From the NCBI RefSeq assembly GCF_900091525.1, contig NZ_FMCU01000002.1:1-64000 (forward strand): a DNA stretch of 64,000 bases, given 5' to 3'. Numbering within the stretch: the first letter of the stretch is position 1; each line of letters begins with the position of its first letter. The DNA comes from Micromonospora matsumotoense. GTDB taxonomy: Bacteria; Actinomycetota; Actinomycetes; Mycobacteriales; Micromonosporaceae. Below, piece after piece: positions 42,583 through 50,666 of the stretch. Under the pieces are notes generated by a model that was not told the origin of the DNA, searched no databases, and worked only from the letters and a program-made list of their open reading frames with translations. A program made the translations under genes and the position numbers.

Positions 42583-42613
42583 CCTGCCCGCCCGGTGGTG
42601 CCGGGCGGGCAGG
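42583..42613. terminator. Terminator of the spermidine-synthase-like gene
   Basis: A perfect 13-bp stem (42583-42595 with 42601-42613) and loop TGGTG lie 6 bp beyond the minus-strand stop at 42619. Confidence 0.75.
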
Positions 42614-42618
42614 AGCGG

Positions 42619-43332
42619 TCAGCGTCGGGCGACGTAGACGGTGTTGGCGGACTGCCCGCCGGTCAGCGGGTTGGCGAACGGGACGACGTGCGCCTGCCAG
42701 GTCGGGAACACCTCGGCGAGGACTCCGCCGAACGCGTCGTCCGGCGGGTCGTCCGACCAGAGCGCGAACACCCCGTCGGGCAGCAGCAGGTCGGCCAGCC
42801 GGCGCAGGCCCTCGGTGGTGTAGAAGGCGGCGTGGCTGGGGTGCAGCACGTTGCGGGGGGAGTGGTCGACGTCGAGCAGCACCGCGTGGAAGCGGCGGCC
42901 CGGCCGGTCCGGGTCGAAGCCGCTGCCGTCGGCGACGGCGGCGAAGAAGTCCGCCCGGACGAACCGGGTCCGCGGGTCCGGGGCGAGGCCGGCGGCGAAG
43001 GGGAGCAGTTGGCGGCGGTGCCAGTCGATGACGTCCTCGATCGTCTCCACCACCAGCACCGAGCGCACCCGGGTGTCCTCCAGGGCGGTACGGGCGGTGT
43101 AGCCGAGGCCGAGACCGCCGACCACCACGTCGAGCGGCTCGTCACCCAGCGGGGCCAGGCCCAGCCGGGCCAGTTCGATCTCGGCGACCGGGAAGAGGCT
43201 GGACATCAGGTACTCGTCGTCGAGCTTCACCTCGTACACGTCGACGTCGAGGGCGGGGTCCCGTCGCCGGCGCAGACTGATGGCGCCGATCGGGGTCTCC
43301 CGCCAGGCCAGTTCCTCGAATCGCACGCCCAC
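42619..43332 (-). CDS. Spermidine-synthase-like methyltransferase-fold protein
   Basis: This 237-residue Rossmann protein has VVVGGLGLGYTARTALED (cofactor loop), VLVVETIEDVIDWH and LLDVDHSPRNVLHPSHAAFY. It is similar to spermidine synthase-like and fused-MFS SpeE-type proteins of actinobacteria. True aminopropyl transfer is unproven, and no S-adenosylmethionine decarboxylase gene is nearby. The GTG at 43332 is preferred; a GTG at 43326 is equally possible. It is divergent from eccB across 214 bp. Confidence 0.82.
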   Translation of the reverse strand: MGVRFEELAWRETPIGAISLRRRRDPALDVDVYEVKLDDEYLMSSLFPVAEIELARLGLAPLGDEPLDVVVGGLGLGYTARTALEDTRVRSVLVVETIEDVIDWHRRQLLPFAAGLAPDPRTRFVRADFFAAVADGSGFDPDRPGRRFHAVLLDVDHSPRNVLHPSHAAFYTTEGLRRLADLLLPDGVFALWSDDPPDDAFGGVLAEVFPTWQAHVVPFANPLTGGQSANTVYVARR

Positions 43333-43546
43333 CTGGCCACCCTTCCACCGTCGTCGTGCCGGGATGGTACCGGGGCGACCGGTTCGGATCGGTATCGGCC
43401 CGCGCGCCCGCACCGTCGGGCCCGGACCCGTCCCCGGCCGGCGCACCGTGGTGGACTCCGCGGACGCCACCGGGCCGCGACGGAGGGTCAACGGGACATC
43501 GACGCAGCGCATATCCTGTCCGCCGAAGACTCGCGGAAGGGACGCC

Positions 43547-44932
43547 ATGCCGTCGCGGCAGGACCAGCTCCACTCCTACCAGTTCACCGTGCAACGGGCC
43601 GTTGCCGCCCTGGTCATGCGGGAGACCGACCCGGCGCGTTCGCCGTTTCGTCGGCTGGCCGGGGCCGGGTTGGCCAGTGTCCTGGTCGCGGCGATCGGGC
43701 TGGGTGGCTTCGCCCTCTACGGCCTGTTCGCCGGTGGCGGGTCGAAGTGGCGCGATGCCGGTGCGGTGATCGTGGAGAAGGAGTCCGGGGCCCGGTTCGT
43801 CTACCGCGACGGCCGGTTGCACCCGGTGCTCAACTATGCCTCCGCGCTGCTGATCGTCGGGGCGGACCGGTCGCACACCGTGCTGGTGTCGCGCCGGTCC
43901 ATCGAGGGGGTGCCGCGTGGACTGCCGCTGGGCATCGCCGACGCGCCGGACTCGCTGCCGGCCTCCGGTCGGCTCTCCACCGCCCCGTGGACGGTCTGTT
44001 CGCTGGAGCCGGCCGAGGCCGTGCGGGCCACCCCGCGTTCGGCGCTGCTGATCGGACGGGAGGCGACCGGCGGGCGGCGACTCACCGAGGAGGCGGTCCT
44101 GGTGCGGCACCCGGACGGCACCCTGCACCTGATCTGGCACCAGCGCCGGCACCTGCTGCGGGACGCCGCCCGCGTGCTCGCGGCGCTGGCCGCCACCCGG
44201 GAACGCGCGGTCCCTGCCGCCCCGGCGTTGCTCAACGCCCTGCCGGCGGGTGTCGACCTGGCCCCGCCCGCGCTGGCCGGTCTCGGCGAGCCTTCCGCCG
44301 AGGTCGCCGGTGCCGCGGTCGGTGATGTCTACCTGGTGCGCAACTCCGGCGGTGGCCGGCAGTACGCGGTCGCCGAGCGGGACGGCCTGGCCGGCATCAC
44401 CGAACTCCAGGCGGCCCTGCTGATGGCCCGCACCGGTCAGGGCGAGCCGGCACCGATCACCCTGGGCCGGTTCGCCGCGCTACCCAAACTGCCCGATCTG
44501 GTGCCGGCCGGCCCGACCGCGCCGCCGCCGGCCCCACCGCGCCTGGCCGGCGTCGACGGCGGCGCGCTCTGTGCCCGGGTCGGGGCCGACGGCACGGTCC
44601 GCGACGTCCGGATCGGCACGACCGTGCCGGATCTCTCGGCCGCCGCCCGCACCCCCGACGGCTCGGGCGGGGTACGCGTGGACCAGGTGCTGGTCGAGCC
44701 GGGGCGGGGCGCGGTGGTCGAGTCGGTGGCCGCGCCGGGCGCCGACGGCGGTGCGGTCTCCGTGGTCACCGACCTGGGCCGCCGGTACGTGCTCGCCGAC
44801 GCTGAGGTGCTCGGCATGCTCGGTTACCAGGGGGTGACCCCGGTGCGGCTCCCCGCCGGCCTGGTCAGTCTGGTCCCCGCCGGCAGCCCTCTCGACCCGG
44901 CCGCCGCCCGGGCGGTCGCCGCCCCGTCCTGA
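43547..44932 (+). CDS. eccB: EccB, type VII (ESX) secretion membrane component
   Basis: This 461-residue protein opens with the EccB signature MPSRQDQLHSYQFTVQRAVA and RETDPARSPFRRL. One transmembrane helix (about 38-60) follows, then a large extracytoplasmic beta-rich region with paired repeats and Cys pairs. EccB is a core subunit of the ESX membrane complex. The ATG follows GGAAGGG by 6 bp. No other ESX gene (eccC, eccD, mycP, WXG100) is next to it, so either the locus is split or this is a solitary paralogue. Confidence 0.93.
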   Translation: MPSRQDQLHSYQFTVQRAVAALVMRETDPARSPFRRLAGAGLASVLVAAIGLGGFALYGLFAGGGSKWRDAGAVIVEKESGARFVYRDGRLHPVLNYASALLIVGADRSHTVLVSRRSIEGVPRGLPLGIADAPDSLPASGRLSTAPWTVCSLEPAEAVRATPRSALLIGREATGGRRLTEEAVLVRHPDGTLHLIWHQRRHLLRDAARVLAALAATRERAVPAAPALLNALPAGVDLAPPALAGLGEPSAEVAGAAVGDVYLVRNSGGGRQYAVAERDGLAGITELQAALLMARTGQGEPAPITLGRFAALPKLPDLVPAGPTAPPPAPPRLAGVDGGALCARVGADGTVRDVRIGTTVPDLSAAARTPDGSGGVRVDQVLVEPGRGAVVESVAAPGADGGAVSVVTDLGRRYVLADAEVLGMLGYQGVTPVRLPAGLVSLVPAGSPLDPAAARAVAAPS

Positions 44933-44956
44933 CCGATACCGCCCACCCCGGGCGGT

Positions 44957-45562
44957 TCAGTCGGCCGGGCGGCGCAGCAGGCTGACCGCGAAGTCGGCCT
45001 CGTCCCGCCAGGGGCGCAGGTCCCAGGTGGCGAAGCGCTGGTCGAGGCGGAGGCCGGCGGCGGCCACGTCGGCGTCGAAGTGGTCGAGCCGGTAGCCCCG
45101 GTCGAGACCGAAACCGACCAGCACCACCCCGTCGGGGCGCAGGTGGGCGGCGATCCGGGCCAGCACGGTCGGTTCGGTGCCGGCGGCGACGAAGGCCATC
45201 ACGTTGCCGGCGACCACGGCGGCGTCGAAGGGTTCGCCCTCGCCGGCCCCGGCGAGATCCAGCTCGACGAGGTCGGCGACCAGCCAGCGGGGCCCGGGGT
45301 GGTCGGCACGGGCCGCCTCGATCAGGGCGGGATCGGCATCGACCCCGACCACCCGGTGCCCCCGCGCGGCGAGCGCGGCGCCGACCCGACCGGTGCCGCA
45401 GCCGGCGTCCAGGATCCGCGAGCCGGGGGCCACCACGGCGTCGACCAGGCGGGCCTCACCGGCCAGGTCGGCACCCTCGGCGGCGAGCCGCCGGAACCGG
45501 TCGATGTACCACTGCGAGTGTTCGGGGCCGGTCTCGGTCGCCCACCGGGTCGGGTTGGTCAT
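44957..45562 (-). CDS. Class I SAM-dependent methyltransferase
   Basis: This 201-residue protein has motif I ILDAGCGTGRVG and VVGVDADPALIEAA as the acidic loop. The call is firm for the family; the substrate is unknown. The start ATG at 45562 gives MTNPTRWATETGPEHSQWY, a common N-terminus for this subfamily. It lies downstream of a second methyltransferase on the same strand, 157 bp away. Confidence 0.9.
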   Translation of the reverse strand: MTNPTRWATETGPEHSQWYIDRFRRLAAEGADLAGEARLVDAVVAPGSRILDAGCGTGRVGAALAARGHRVVGVDADPALIEAARADHPGPRWLVADLVELDLAGAGEGEPFDAAVVAGNVMAFVAAGTEPTVLARIAAHLRPDGVVLVGFGLDRGYRLDHFDADVAAAGLRLDQRFATWDLRPWRDEADFAVSLLRRPAD

Positions 45563-45719
45563 GTCGCCACGGTAACCGGCCGGCCGGGTGTCACACGGCG
45601 CCCACGGCACCCCCGGTGCCGGCGTACGGCACCCCGGACCGGCCCGCGGCGGGGCGGGGGTCCGGGGCGGTGCCGGCACCGGCCGGCCCGAGGCTGGGGC
45701 GACCGGTTCGCGACGGGGC

Positions 45720-46334
45720 TCAGGGCAGTTGGGCGACGGTGACGAACTCGTTGTAGGTGAAGACCTTGCCCATCGACCGGGGGAACGGGAAGGAGTACTG
45801 CTTGACCACCGTCATGCCGAGATCCCGGGCGGCCTGTGCCGCCTCGTCGAAACCGACGAACCGGACATGGGTCGCATCGCTGGCGTACCCCCGCTCCTGG
45901 GGGGTGATGAAGACCGCGGTGCCGCCGGACCGCAGGAACGGCAGGTAGCCGGAGATGACCTCCAGCGCCGCCTCGGCGGGCAGGTGCTCCAGCAGGTGGG
46001 CGGCGAGCAGCGCGTCGAACGCGCCGGGCCGGGCGTGCGGAGACTGGTGGAACTCCTCGATCGTGTACGCCTCCAGGCCGGCGGCCCGGGCGTGCGCCAC
46101 CGAGGTCGGGTTGTGGTCCACCCCGACCGCGCCCTCACCCAGGTTGGCCAGGTTACGGCCGAGGCCGCAACCGACGTCGAGGGTACGGCCCAACTCGAGC
46201 CGCTGGAGGTTCCACCGGTAGGGCGCCTGCACGTCGAGCACCTGCTTCCAGCGCGCGCCACCGAGGCGCTGCAACCGCTGGGTGTAGTCCTCGCCCTCGG
46301 TGCCCGCCGCGGTGTCCTGCTCTGCTCGACTCAT
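45720..46334 (-). CDS. Class I SAM-dependent methyltransferase
   Basis: This 204-residue protein has TLDVGCGLGRNLANL as motif I, VGVDHNPTSVAHARAAG, and a UbiE/COQ5-like LLAAHLLEHLP motif. The length suits a small-molecule or cofactor methyltransferase; substrate unknown. It is the first gene left of the divergent region before the second thiotemplate cluster, but transcribed away from it, so membership in that cluster is doubtful. Confidence 0.9.
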   Translation of the reverse strand: MSRAEQDTAAGTEGEDYTQRLQRLGGARWKQVLDVQAPYRWNLQRLELGRTLDVGCGLGRNLANLGEGAVGVDHNPTSVAHARAAGLEAYTIEEFHQSPHARPGAFDALLAAHLLEHLPAEAALEVISGYLPFLRSGGTAVFITPQERGYASDATHVRFVGFDEAAQAARDLGMTVVKQYSFPFPRSMGKVFTYNEFVTVAQLP

Positions 46335-46397
46335 CGCCGGCCTCTCTGCCGTCGCGGAAACGTCGCCACCCGGCGCGCGTACGGGGCACGCCGCCGG

Positions 46398-46433
46398 CTG
46401 TCGGGTGCCCGCACGGGTGCGGGCACCCGACAG
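46398..46433. repeat. Perfect inverted repeat in divergent region
   Basis: Two 17-bp arms (46398-46414 and 46417-46433) are perfectly complementary around two bases. Genes on both sides point away, so this is not an ordinary terminator for either. It could be an operator, or the terminator of a lost gene. Confidence 0.85.
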
Positions 46434-46844
46434 ATGCTACGGACCTGGACGGCCATCGTCAGCCCCCGCGAGCGGCGGTTTGACACCGGGTCGAGCCGGG
46501 TGACGCTGGGTGTCACGCGGGTTGACCCTGGGTGTCGGCCGGCGCGCCCTCCGGCCCGGTCCGGCCGGGGACATCCGGCGGGACCGCCGGGCGTCGCCCC
46601 TGCGCGGGTGGGTGCCGGGTGGCCGGGGTGCGGCCGGCGTGTTCGCGGCTGCCGGGTGCCGGGTGATGCCGGCGGGGGCCGGGCCACCGGTCCGGCCGGC
46701 CGGTGCCTGCACCCAGGGTCGCGCCGGGGGAGGCGTCGCCCGGGGTGGGGGCGCGGGCCGGGCCGGGTGGGCCGACGGTCCCGGGGTCGGCCGGCGACCC
46801 TAGGATGGTGGCGGCGAACGGCCGCGGTAACCCACCTGACCTGC

Positions 46845-47080
46845 CGTTAAGGTGCCGTCCATGGTGGAAAATCGCCGGTTTGCAGGGGCTTTTGCCGCAA
46901 AATTACTTGTCGGTAGGCGCTTAGGATGAAACTCCTTTTCGCGCTAGGGGGATGATCGGCCGAATTTCGCCATCCGATCTTCAGGGTCCGGTGGGCCCTT
47001 CGGTCCGACTCCGATCGATGATCTTTTCTCGGCGGCATCGAGCCCTATTCTGCTTCCATTGTGAAGTCCTGGGGGGGATC
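46845..47080 (+). promoter_or_regulatory. AT-rich promoter/leader of the NRPS-PKS operon
   Basis: This 236-bp stretch has runs such as GGAAAATCG, GCAAAATTACTTG and GATGAAACTCC, much lower in GC than the flanks, directly upstream of the operon on the plus strand. It most likely contains the cluster promoter and untranslated leader. Exact -10/-35 boxes are not clear. Confidence 0.6.
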
Positions 47081-47140
47081 ATGATCACAATTGACCATTC
47101 CTGCGCGCCTGCCCACAGTGGAGCCGAGCCGGCCCGCTGA
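47081..47140 (+). CDS. Possible leader peptide (19 aa) coupled to the NRPS-PKS gene
   Basis: An ATG at 47081 with a G-rich Shine-Dalgarno-like run (GGGGGGG) about 4 bp upstream opens a 19-codon frame, MITIDHSCAPAHSGAEPAR. Its TGA (47138-47140) ends one base before the ATG of the NRPS-PKS gene. This could couple translation of the large gene, which lacks a good Shine-Dalgarno of its own. It is also the N-terminal extension's competitor frame, so it may be fortuitous. Confidence 0.35.
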   Translation: MITIDHSCAPAHSGAEPAR

Positions 47141-47141
47141 C

Positions 47142-50100
47142 ATGGCGCAACCGACGATCATCCAACAGTTCGCCGAGGTGGCGGCCACCCGTCCCGACCG
47201 ACCGGCGATCCTCGGCGAGACCCACGAGGTCAGCTACGCCGCACTGGCCGCCACCGTCGGCGGGCACGCCACCGCGCTCACCACCGCCGGTGTCCGCCCC
47301 GGTGACCGGGTCGCCCTGCTCACCGGGCACGGCGCGGCCACCGTCGCCGCCGTCCTCGGCACCCTCGCCGCCGGTGGCGCCTACGTGCCGCTGGACCCCG
47401 GGTTTCCGGTCGACCGCCTCCGCCGCCTGCTCACCGCCGCCGCCGACGTGCGGGTCATCGCCTGCACCGCCGACCACCGCGAGCTGGCCGACACGCTGTG
47501 CGCCGAGCGCCCCGGCACCGGCGTGCTGGTCCTCGACGACACCGCGACCGCGCCGCTGCGGCCCACCCCGGTGGACCCCGACAGTCCCGCGTACGTGCTG
47601 TTCACCTCAGGCTCCACCGGCACGCCCAAGGCCGTCGCCCAGACCCACCGCAACCTGCGGCACGTCGTCGACAACCAGATCCACAGCCTGGCGATCGGCC
47701 CGGCGGACCGGCTCAGCCTGCTCGCCTCGTTCAGCGTCGACGCGGCCATCCCCGACCTCTACCCGGCGCTGCTCACCGGGGCCGCCGTCGTCCCGATCGA
47801 CCTGCGCCGGCACGGTCTGGCGTACGCCGTCGAGCGGCTCGTCCGGCACCGGGTGACCGTCTACCACTCCACCCCGACCGTCTACCGGTTCCTGCTCGAC
47901 ACCCTCGGCGACCGGCGGCTGGACACCGTCCGGGTGGTGCTGCTCGGCGGTGAACAGGCCACCCACGCCGACGCCGCCCGGGGCCGCGACCGGTTCGCCC
48001 CGGACTGCGTCCTGGTCAACGGCTACGGCGCCACCGAAATGACCTTCGCCGCCCGGTACGCGCTGCCGCTGGCCACCGCCGCCCCGGACGCCGCCGGCCC
48101 GCTGCCGATCGGCACGGCGCTGCCCGGCTACACGCTGCGGCTGGCCGACTCGGGCGAGATCGTCGTGCGCAGCCGGCACCTCGCCCCCGGCTATCTGGGC
48201 CAGCCGAGCGACCGGTTCGGCGTCGACCCCGACGGGGTGCCCACGTACGCCACCGGCGACCTGGGGGCCCGGCTGCCCGGGGGTGAGCTGGTCTGCCTCG
48301 GCCGGCTCGACCGCCAGGTCAAGGTACGCGGGTTCCGGGTCGAGCTGACCGAGGTCGAGGCGGTCCTCGCCGACCAGCCCGGCGTCGCCGCCGTACGCGC
48401 CATCGCCCGGGGTGGCGAGCTGCTCGCGTACGCCGTGCCGGCCGGCGGCGACCTCGACCCGGTGGCCCTGCGCGCCGCCCTCGCCCGACGGCTGCCGGAG
48501 TACGCGCTGCCCCGCGCCGTGCTGGTGCTCGACGCGTTCCCGCTCACCGTCACCGGCAAGATCGACGAGCGGGCGTTGCCCGACCCGTCCCACCCGACCC
48601 CCACCGGGCAGGAGCCGACCACCGCCACCGAGCGGGTCGTACACGACATCTGGTGCGCGGTGCTCGGCCGGACCGCCGTCGGGCGGCAGGAGAGCTTCTT
48701 CGACGCCGGTGGGCAGTCGCTGCTGCTCGGCCAGGTCCAGCAGCGCCTCGCCGAGCGGTTCGGGGTGATGCCGCCCATGGTGCGGCTCTTCGCCCACCCG
48801 ACGATCGCCGCGCAGGCCCGCCTCCTCGACGTGGGGCACCCGCCCGCCGGCGACGGGCCGTACCCGGCGGGGGCGTCGGTCCGCACCGGGCCGGCCCCCG
48901 CGCCGAGCCTGCCCACCCCCGCCACGCCGCCGGTCGCCGCCCGCGAGTACACCGGCGACGAGATCGTGGTGGTGGGACTCGCCGGCCGGTTCCCCGGCGC
49001 ACCCGACGCGGCGACCTTCTGGTGGAACATCTGCGCCGGGGTGGACTCCGTGCACGACCACACCGAGGTCGAGCTGGCCGCCCTCGGCATCGGGCCGCGA
49101 CTGCGCGCCGACCCCCGGCACGTGCGGGCCGGCGGCCGGCTCGACGGGGTCACCGACTTCGACGCCGAGTTCTTCGCCATGGGCGACGAGGAGGCGGCCC
49201 GGACCGACCCCCAGCACCGGCTCTTCCTGGAGGCCGCGTGGGAGGCGCTGGAGGACGCCGGGCACGACCCGACCCGCTTCCCCGGCCTGGTCGGCGTCTA
49301 CTCGGCCACCTCCGCCAACCGCTACTTCCTCTTCCACCTGATGGACAACCCGGCCGTGGTCGGCGACGTCGACCCGGACGACTGGGAGGCCCGGCTGATC
49401 GGCCGGCAGGCCACCGACCACCTGCCCGGCCAGGTCGCCTACCGGCTCGGACTGACCGGGCCGGCGGTGGCGGTGCAGAGCGCCTGCTCCAGCTCGCTGG
49501 TCGCGGTCTGCCTCGCCGCCCAGAGCCTCGCCGACTACCAGTGCGACATCGCCCTTGCCGGCGGAGTCAACGTCACCTGGCCCCGCTACCGGGCCACGCC
49601 GGGCGGGCTGGCCTCCCCGGACGGCCGCTGCCGAGCCTTCGACGAGGCCGCCGAGGGGTCCGGGTTCGGCTCCGGGGTCGGGGTGGTCGCGCTGCGCCGG
49701 CTCGCCGACGCCCAGGCCGACGGGGACCGCATCTATGCCGTCCTGCCCGGCTGGGCGGTCACCAATGACGGCCCCGACCGGGCCGGCTTCGCGGTGCCCG
49801 GCCCCGCCGGGCAGAGCGCCGCCGTCGCGAACGCCCTGGCCGCCGCCGAGGTCGCCCCCGGCGAGGTCCGCTTCATCGAGGCCCATGGCAGCGGTACGCC
49901 GCTGGGCGACGCGATCGAGGTCGCCGCCCTGCACGAGGTGTACGGCGGGGCGGCCCCCGCCGAGTCCTGCGCGCTCGGCTCGGTGAAGACCAACATCGGT
50001 CACCTGGACGCCGGGGCCGGCATCGCCGGGCTGATCAAGACGGTGCTCGCCGTCCAGCACGCGGTGATCCCGCCGAACCTGCACTTCACCCGCCCGCACC

Positions 50101-50666
50101 CGGAGATCGACCTGGCCGGCGGCCCGTTCTACGTGCCGACCAAGGCCCGGGACTGGCCGGACGCGCCCCGCCGGGTGGCCGGGGTCAGCTCGTTCGGCCT
50201 CGGCGGCACCAACGCGCACGTGGTGGTGGAACAGCCACCCCCGGCCGTACCGGTCGGGTCGACGGCACCCCGGTCCTGGCTGCTGCCGGTGTCGGCGCGT
50301 ACCCCGCAGGCGCTGCACGCGGCGCTGACCCGGCTGCGTACCCACCTGGCGGGCACCGGGCCGGAGCTGTCCGAGGTGGCCGCCACCCTGGCACTGGGCC
50401 GGCGCTGCTTCGGCCGGCGGGCCGCCGTCGTCGCGTCCGACCTGGCCGACGCGATCGCCGGGCTGGACGACCTGCTCACCACCGGCGTCGCCGTGGCCGG
50501 CGAGCCCGGCGCACTGCGCGACCTGGCCGCCGGCTGGGTGGCCGGCCGGGACGTCGACTGGGCCGCGCTGCACCCGGAGGGCGCCGTCCGGCGTACCGGA
50601 CTGCCCGGCTACCCCTTCCAGCGCCGGCGGCACTGGATCGACCCACCGCAGAGAGGCGCACGGTGA
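47142..50666 (+). CDS. Hybrid NRPS-PKS: A-PCP-KS (no AT, no ACP)
   Basis: This 1174-residue protein starts at the ATG at 47142; a TTG at 47091 would add 17 residues. The adenylation domain is at 1-480: LFTSGSTGTPKA, ASFSVDAAIPDLY, NGYGATE, YATGDL, GRLDRQVKVRG and the catalytic lysine in TVTGKID. My hand-read specificity positions (Asp, Ala, Pro, His, Leu, Gly, Gly, Phe, Ala, Lys) match no code I know; Asp first indicates an alpha-amino acid. The carrier domain has Ser526 in AGGQSL. The KS is at 606-1033 (Cys782 in SACSSSL, EAHGSGTPLGD, KTNIGHLD). The AT-less linker ends LPGYPFQRRRHW. This looks like an amino-acid loading module followed by the KS of a split extension module. The stop overlaps the next gene by 4 bp. 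Confidence 0.93.
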   Translation: MAQPTIIQQFAEVAATRPDRPAILGETHEVSYAALAATVGGHATALTTAGVRPGDRVALLTGHGAATVAAVLGTLAAGGAYVPLDPGFPVDRLRRLLTAAADVRVIACTADHRELADTLCAERPGTGVLVLDDTATAPLRPTPVDPDSPAYVLFTSGSTGTPKAVAQTHRNLRHVVDNQIHSLAIGPADRLSLLASFSVDAAIPDLYPALLTGAAVVPIDLRRHGLAYAVERLVRHRVTVYHSTPTVYRFLLDTLGDRRLDTVRVVLLGGEQATHADAARGRDRFAPDCVLVNGYGATEMTFAARYALPLATAAPDAAGPLPIGTALPGYTLRLADSGEIVVRSRHLAPGYLGQPSDRFGVDPDGVPTYATGDLGARLPGGELVCLGRLDRQVKVRGFRVELTEVEAVLADQPGVAAVRAIARGGELLAYAVPAGGDLDPVALRAALARRLPEYALPRAVLVLDAFPLTVTGKIDERALPDPSHPTPTGQEPTTATERVVHDIWCAVLGRTAVGRQESFFDAGGQSLLLGQVQQRLAERFGVMPPMVRLFAHPTIAAQARLLDVGHPPAGDGPYPAGASVRTGPAPAPSLPTPATPPVAAREYTGDEIVVVGLAGRFPGAPDAATFWWNICAGVDSVHDHTEVELAALGIGPRLRADPRHVRAGGRLDGVTDFDAEFFAMGDEEAARTDPQHRLFLEAAWEALEDAGHDPTRFPGLVGVYSATSANRYFLFHLMDNPAVVGDVDPDDWEARLIGRQATDHLPGQVAYRLGLTGPAVAVQSACSSSLVAVCLAAQSLADYQCDIALAGGVNVTWPRYRATPGGLASPDGRCRAFDEAAEGSGFGSGVGVVALRRLADAQADGDRIYAVLPGWAVTNDGPDRAGFAVPGPAGQSAAVANALAAAEVAPGEVRFIEAHGSGTPLGDAIEVAALHEVYGGAAPAESCALGSVKTNIGHLDAGAGIAGLIKTVLAVQHAVIPPNLHFTRPHPEIDLAGGPFYVPTKARDWPDAPRRVAGVSSFGLGGTNAHVVVEQPPPAVPVGSTAPRSWLLPVSARTPQALHAALTRLRTHLAGTGPELSEVAATLALGRRCFGRRAAVVASDLADAIAGLDDLLTTGVAVAGEPGALRDLAAGWVAGRDVDWAALHPEGAVRRTGLPGYPFQRRRHWIDPPQRGAR

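Larger units (their letters stand above)
46335..47141. other. Divergent intergenic region upstream of the second thiotemplate cluster
   Basis: About 800 bp without a convincing full-length gene. The left half is GC-rich and holds a perfect 36-bp inverted repeat (46398-46433) and two imperfect ~21-bp direct repeats around 46497-46540 with core CTGGGTGTC. From about 46845 the sequence becomes markedly AT-richer, as expected of a promoter/leader. Short frames begin at 46926 (nine codons, MKLLFALGG) and 47081. Confidence 0.7.

Noticed and set aside
46926..46955. Nine-codon frame MKLLFALGG in the AT-rich leader, considered as an attenuator peptide
   Set aside because: No convincing Shine-Dalgarno, no run of regulatory codons and no paired attenuator hairpins.
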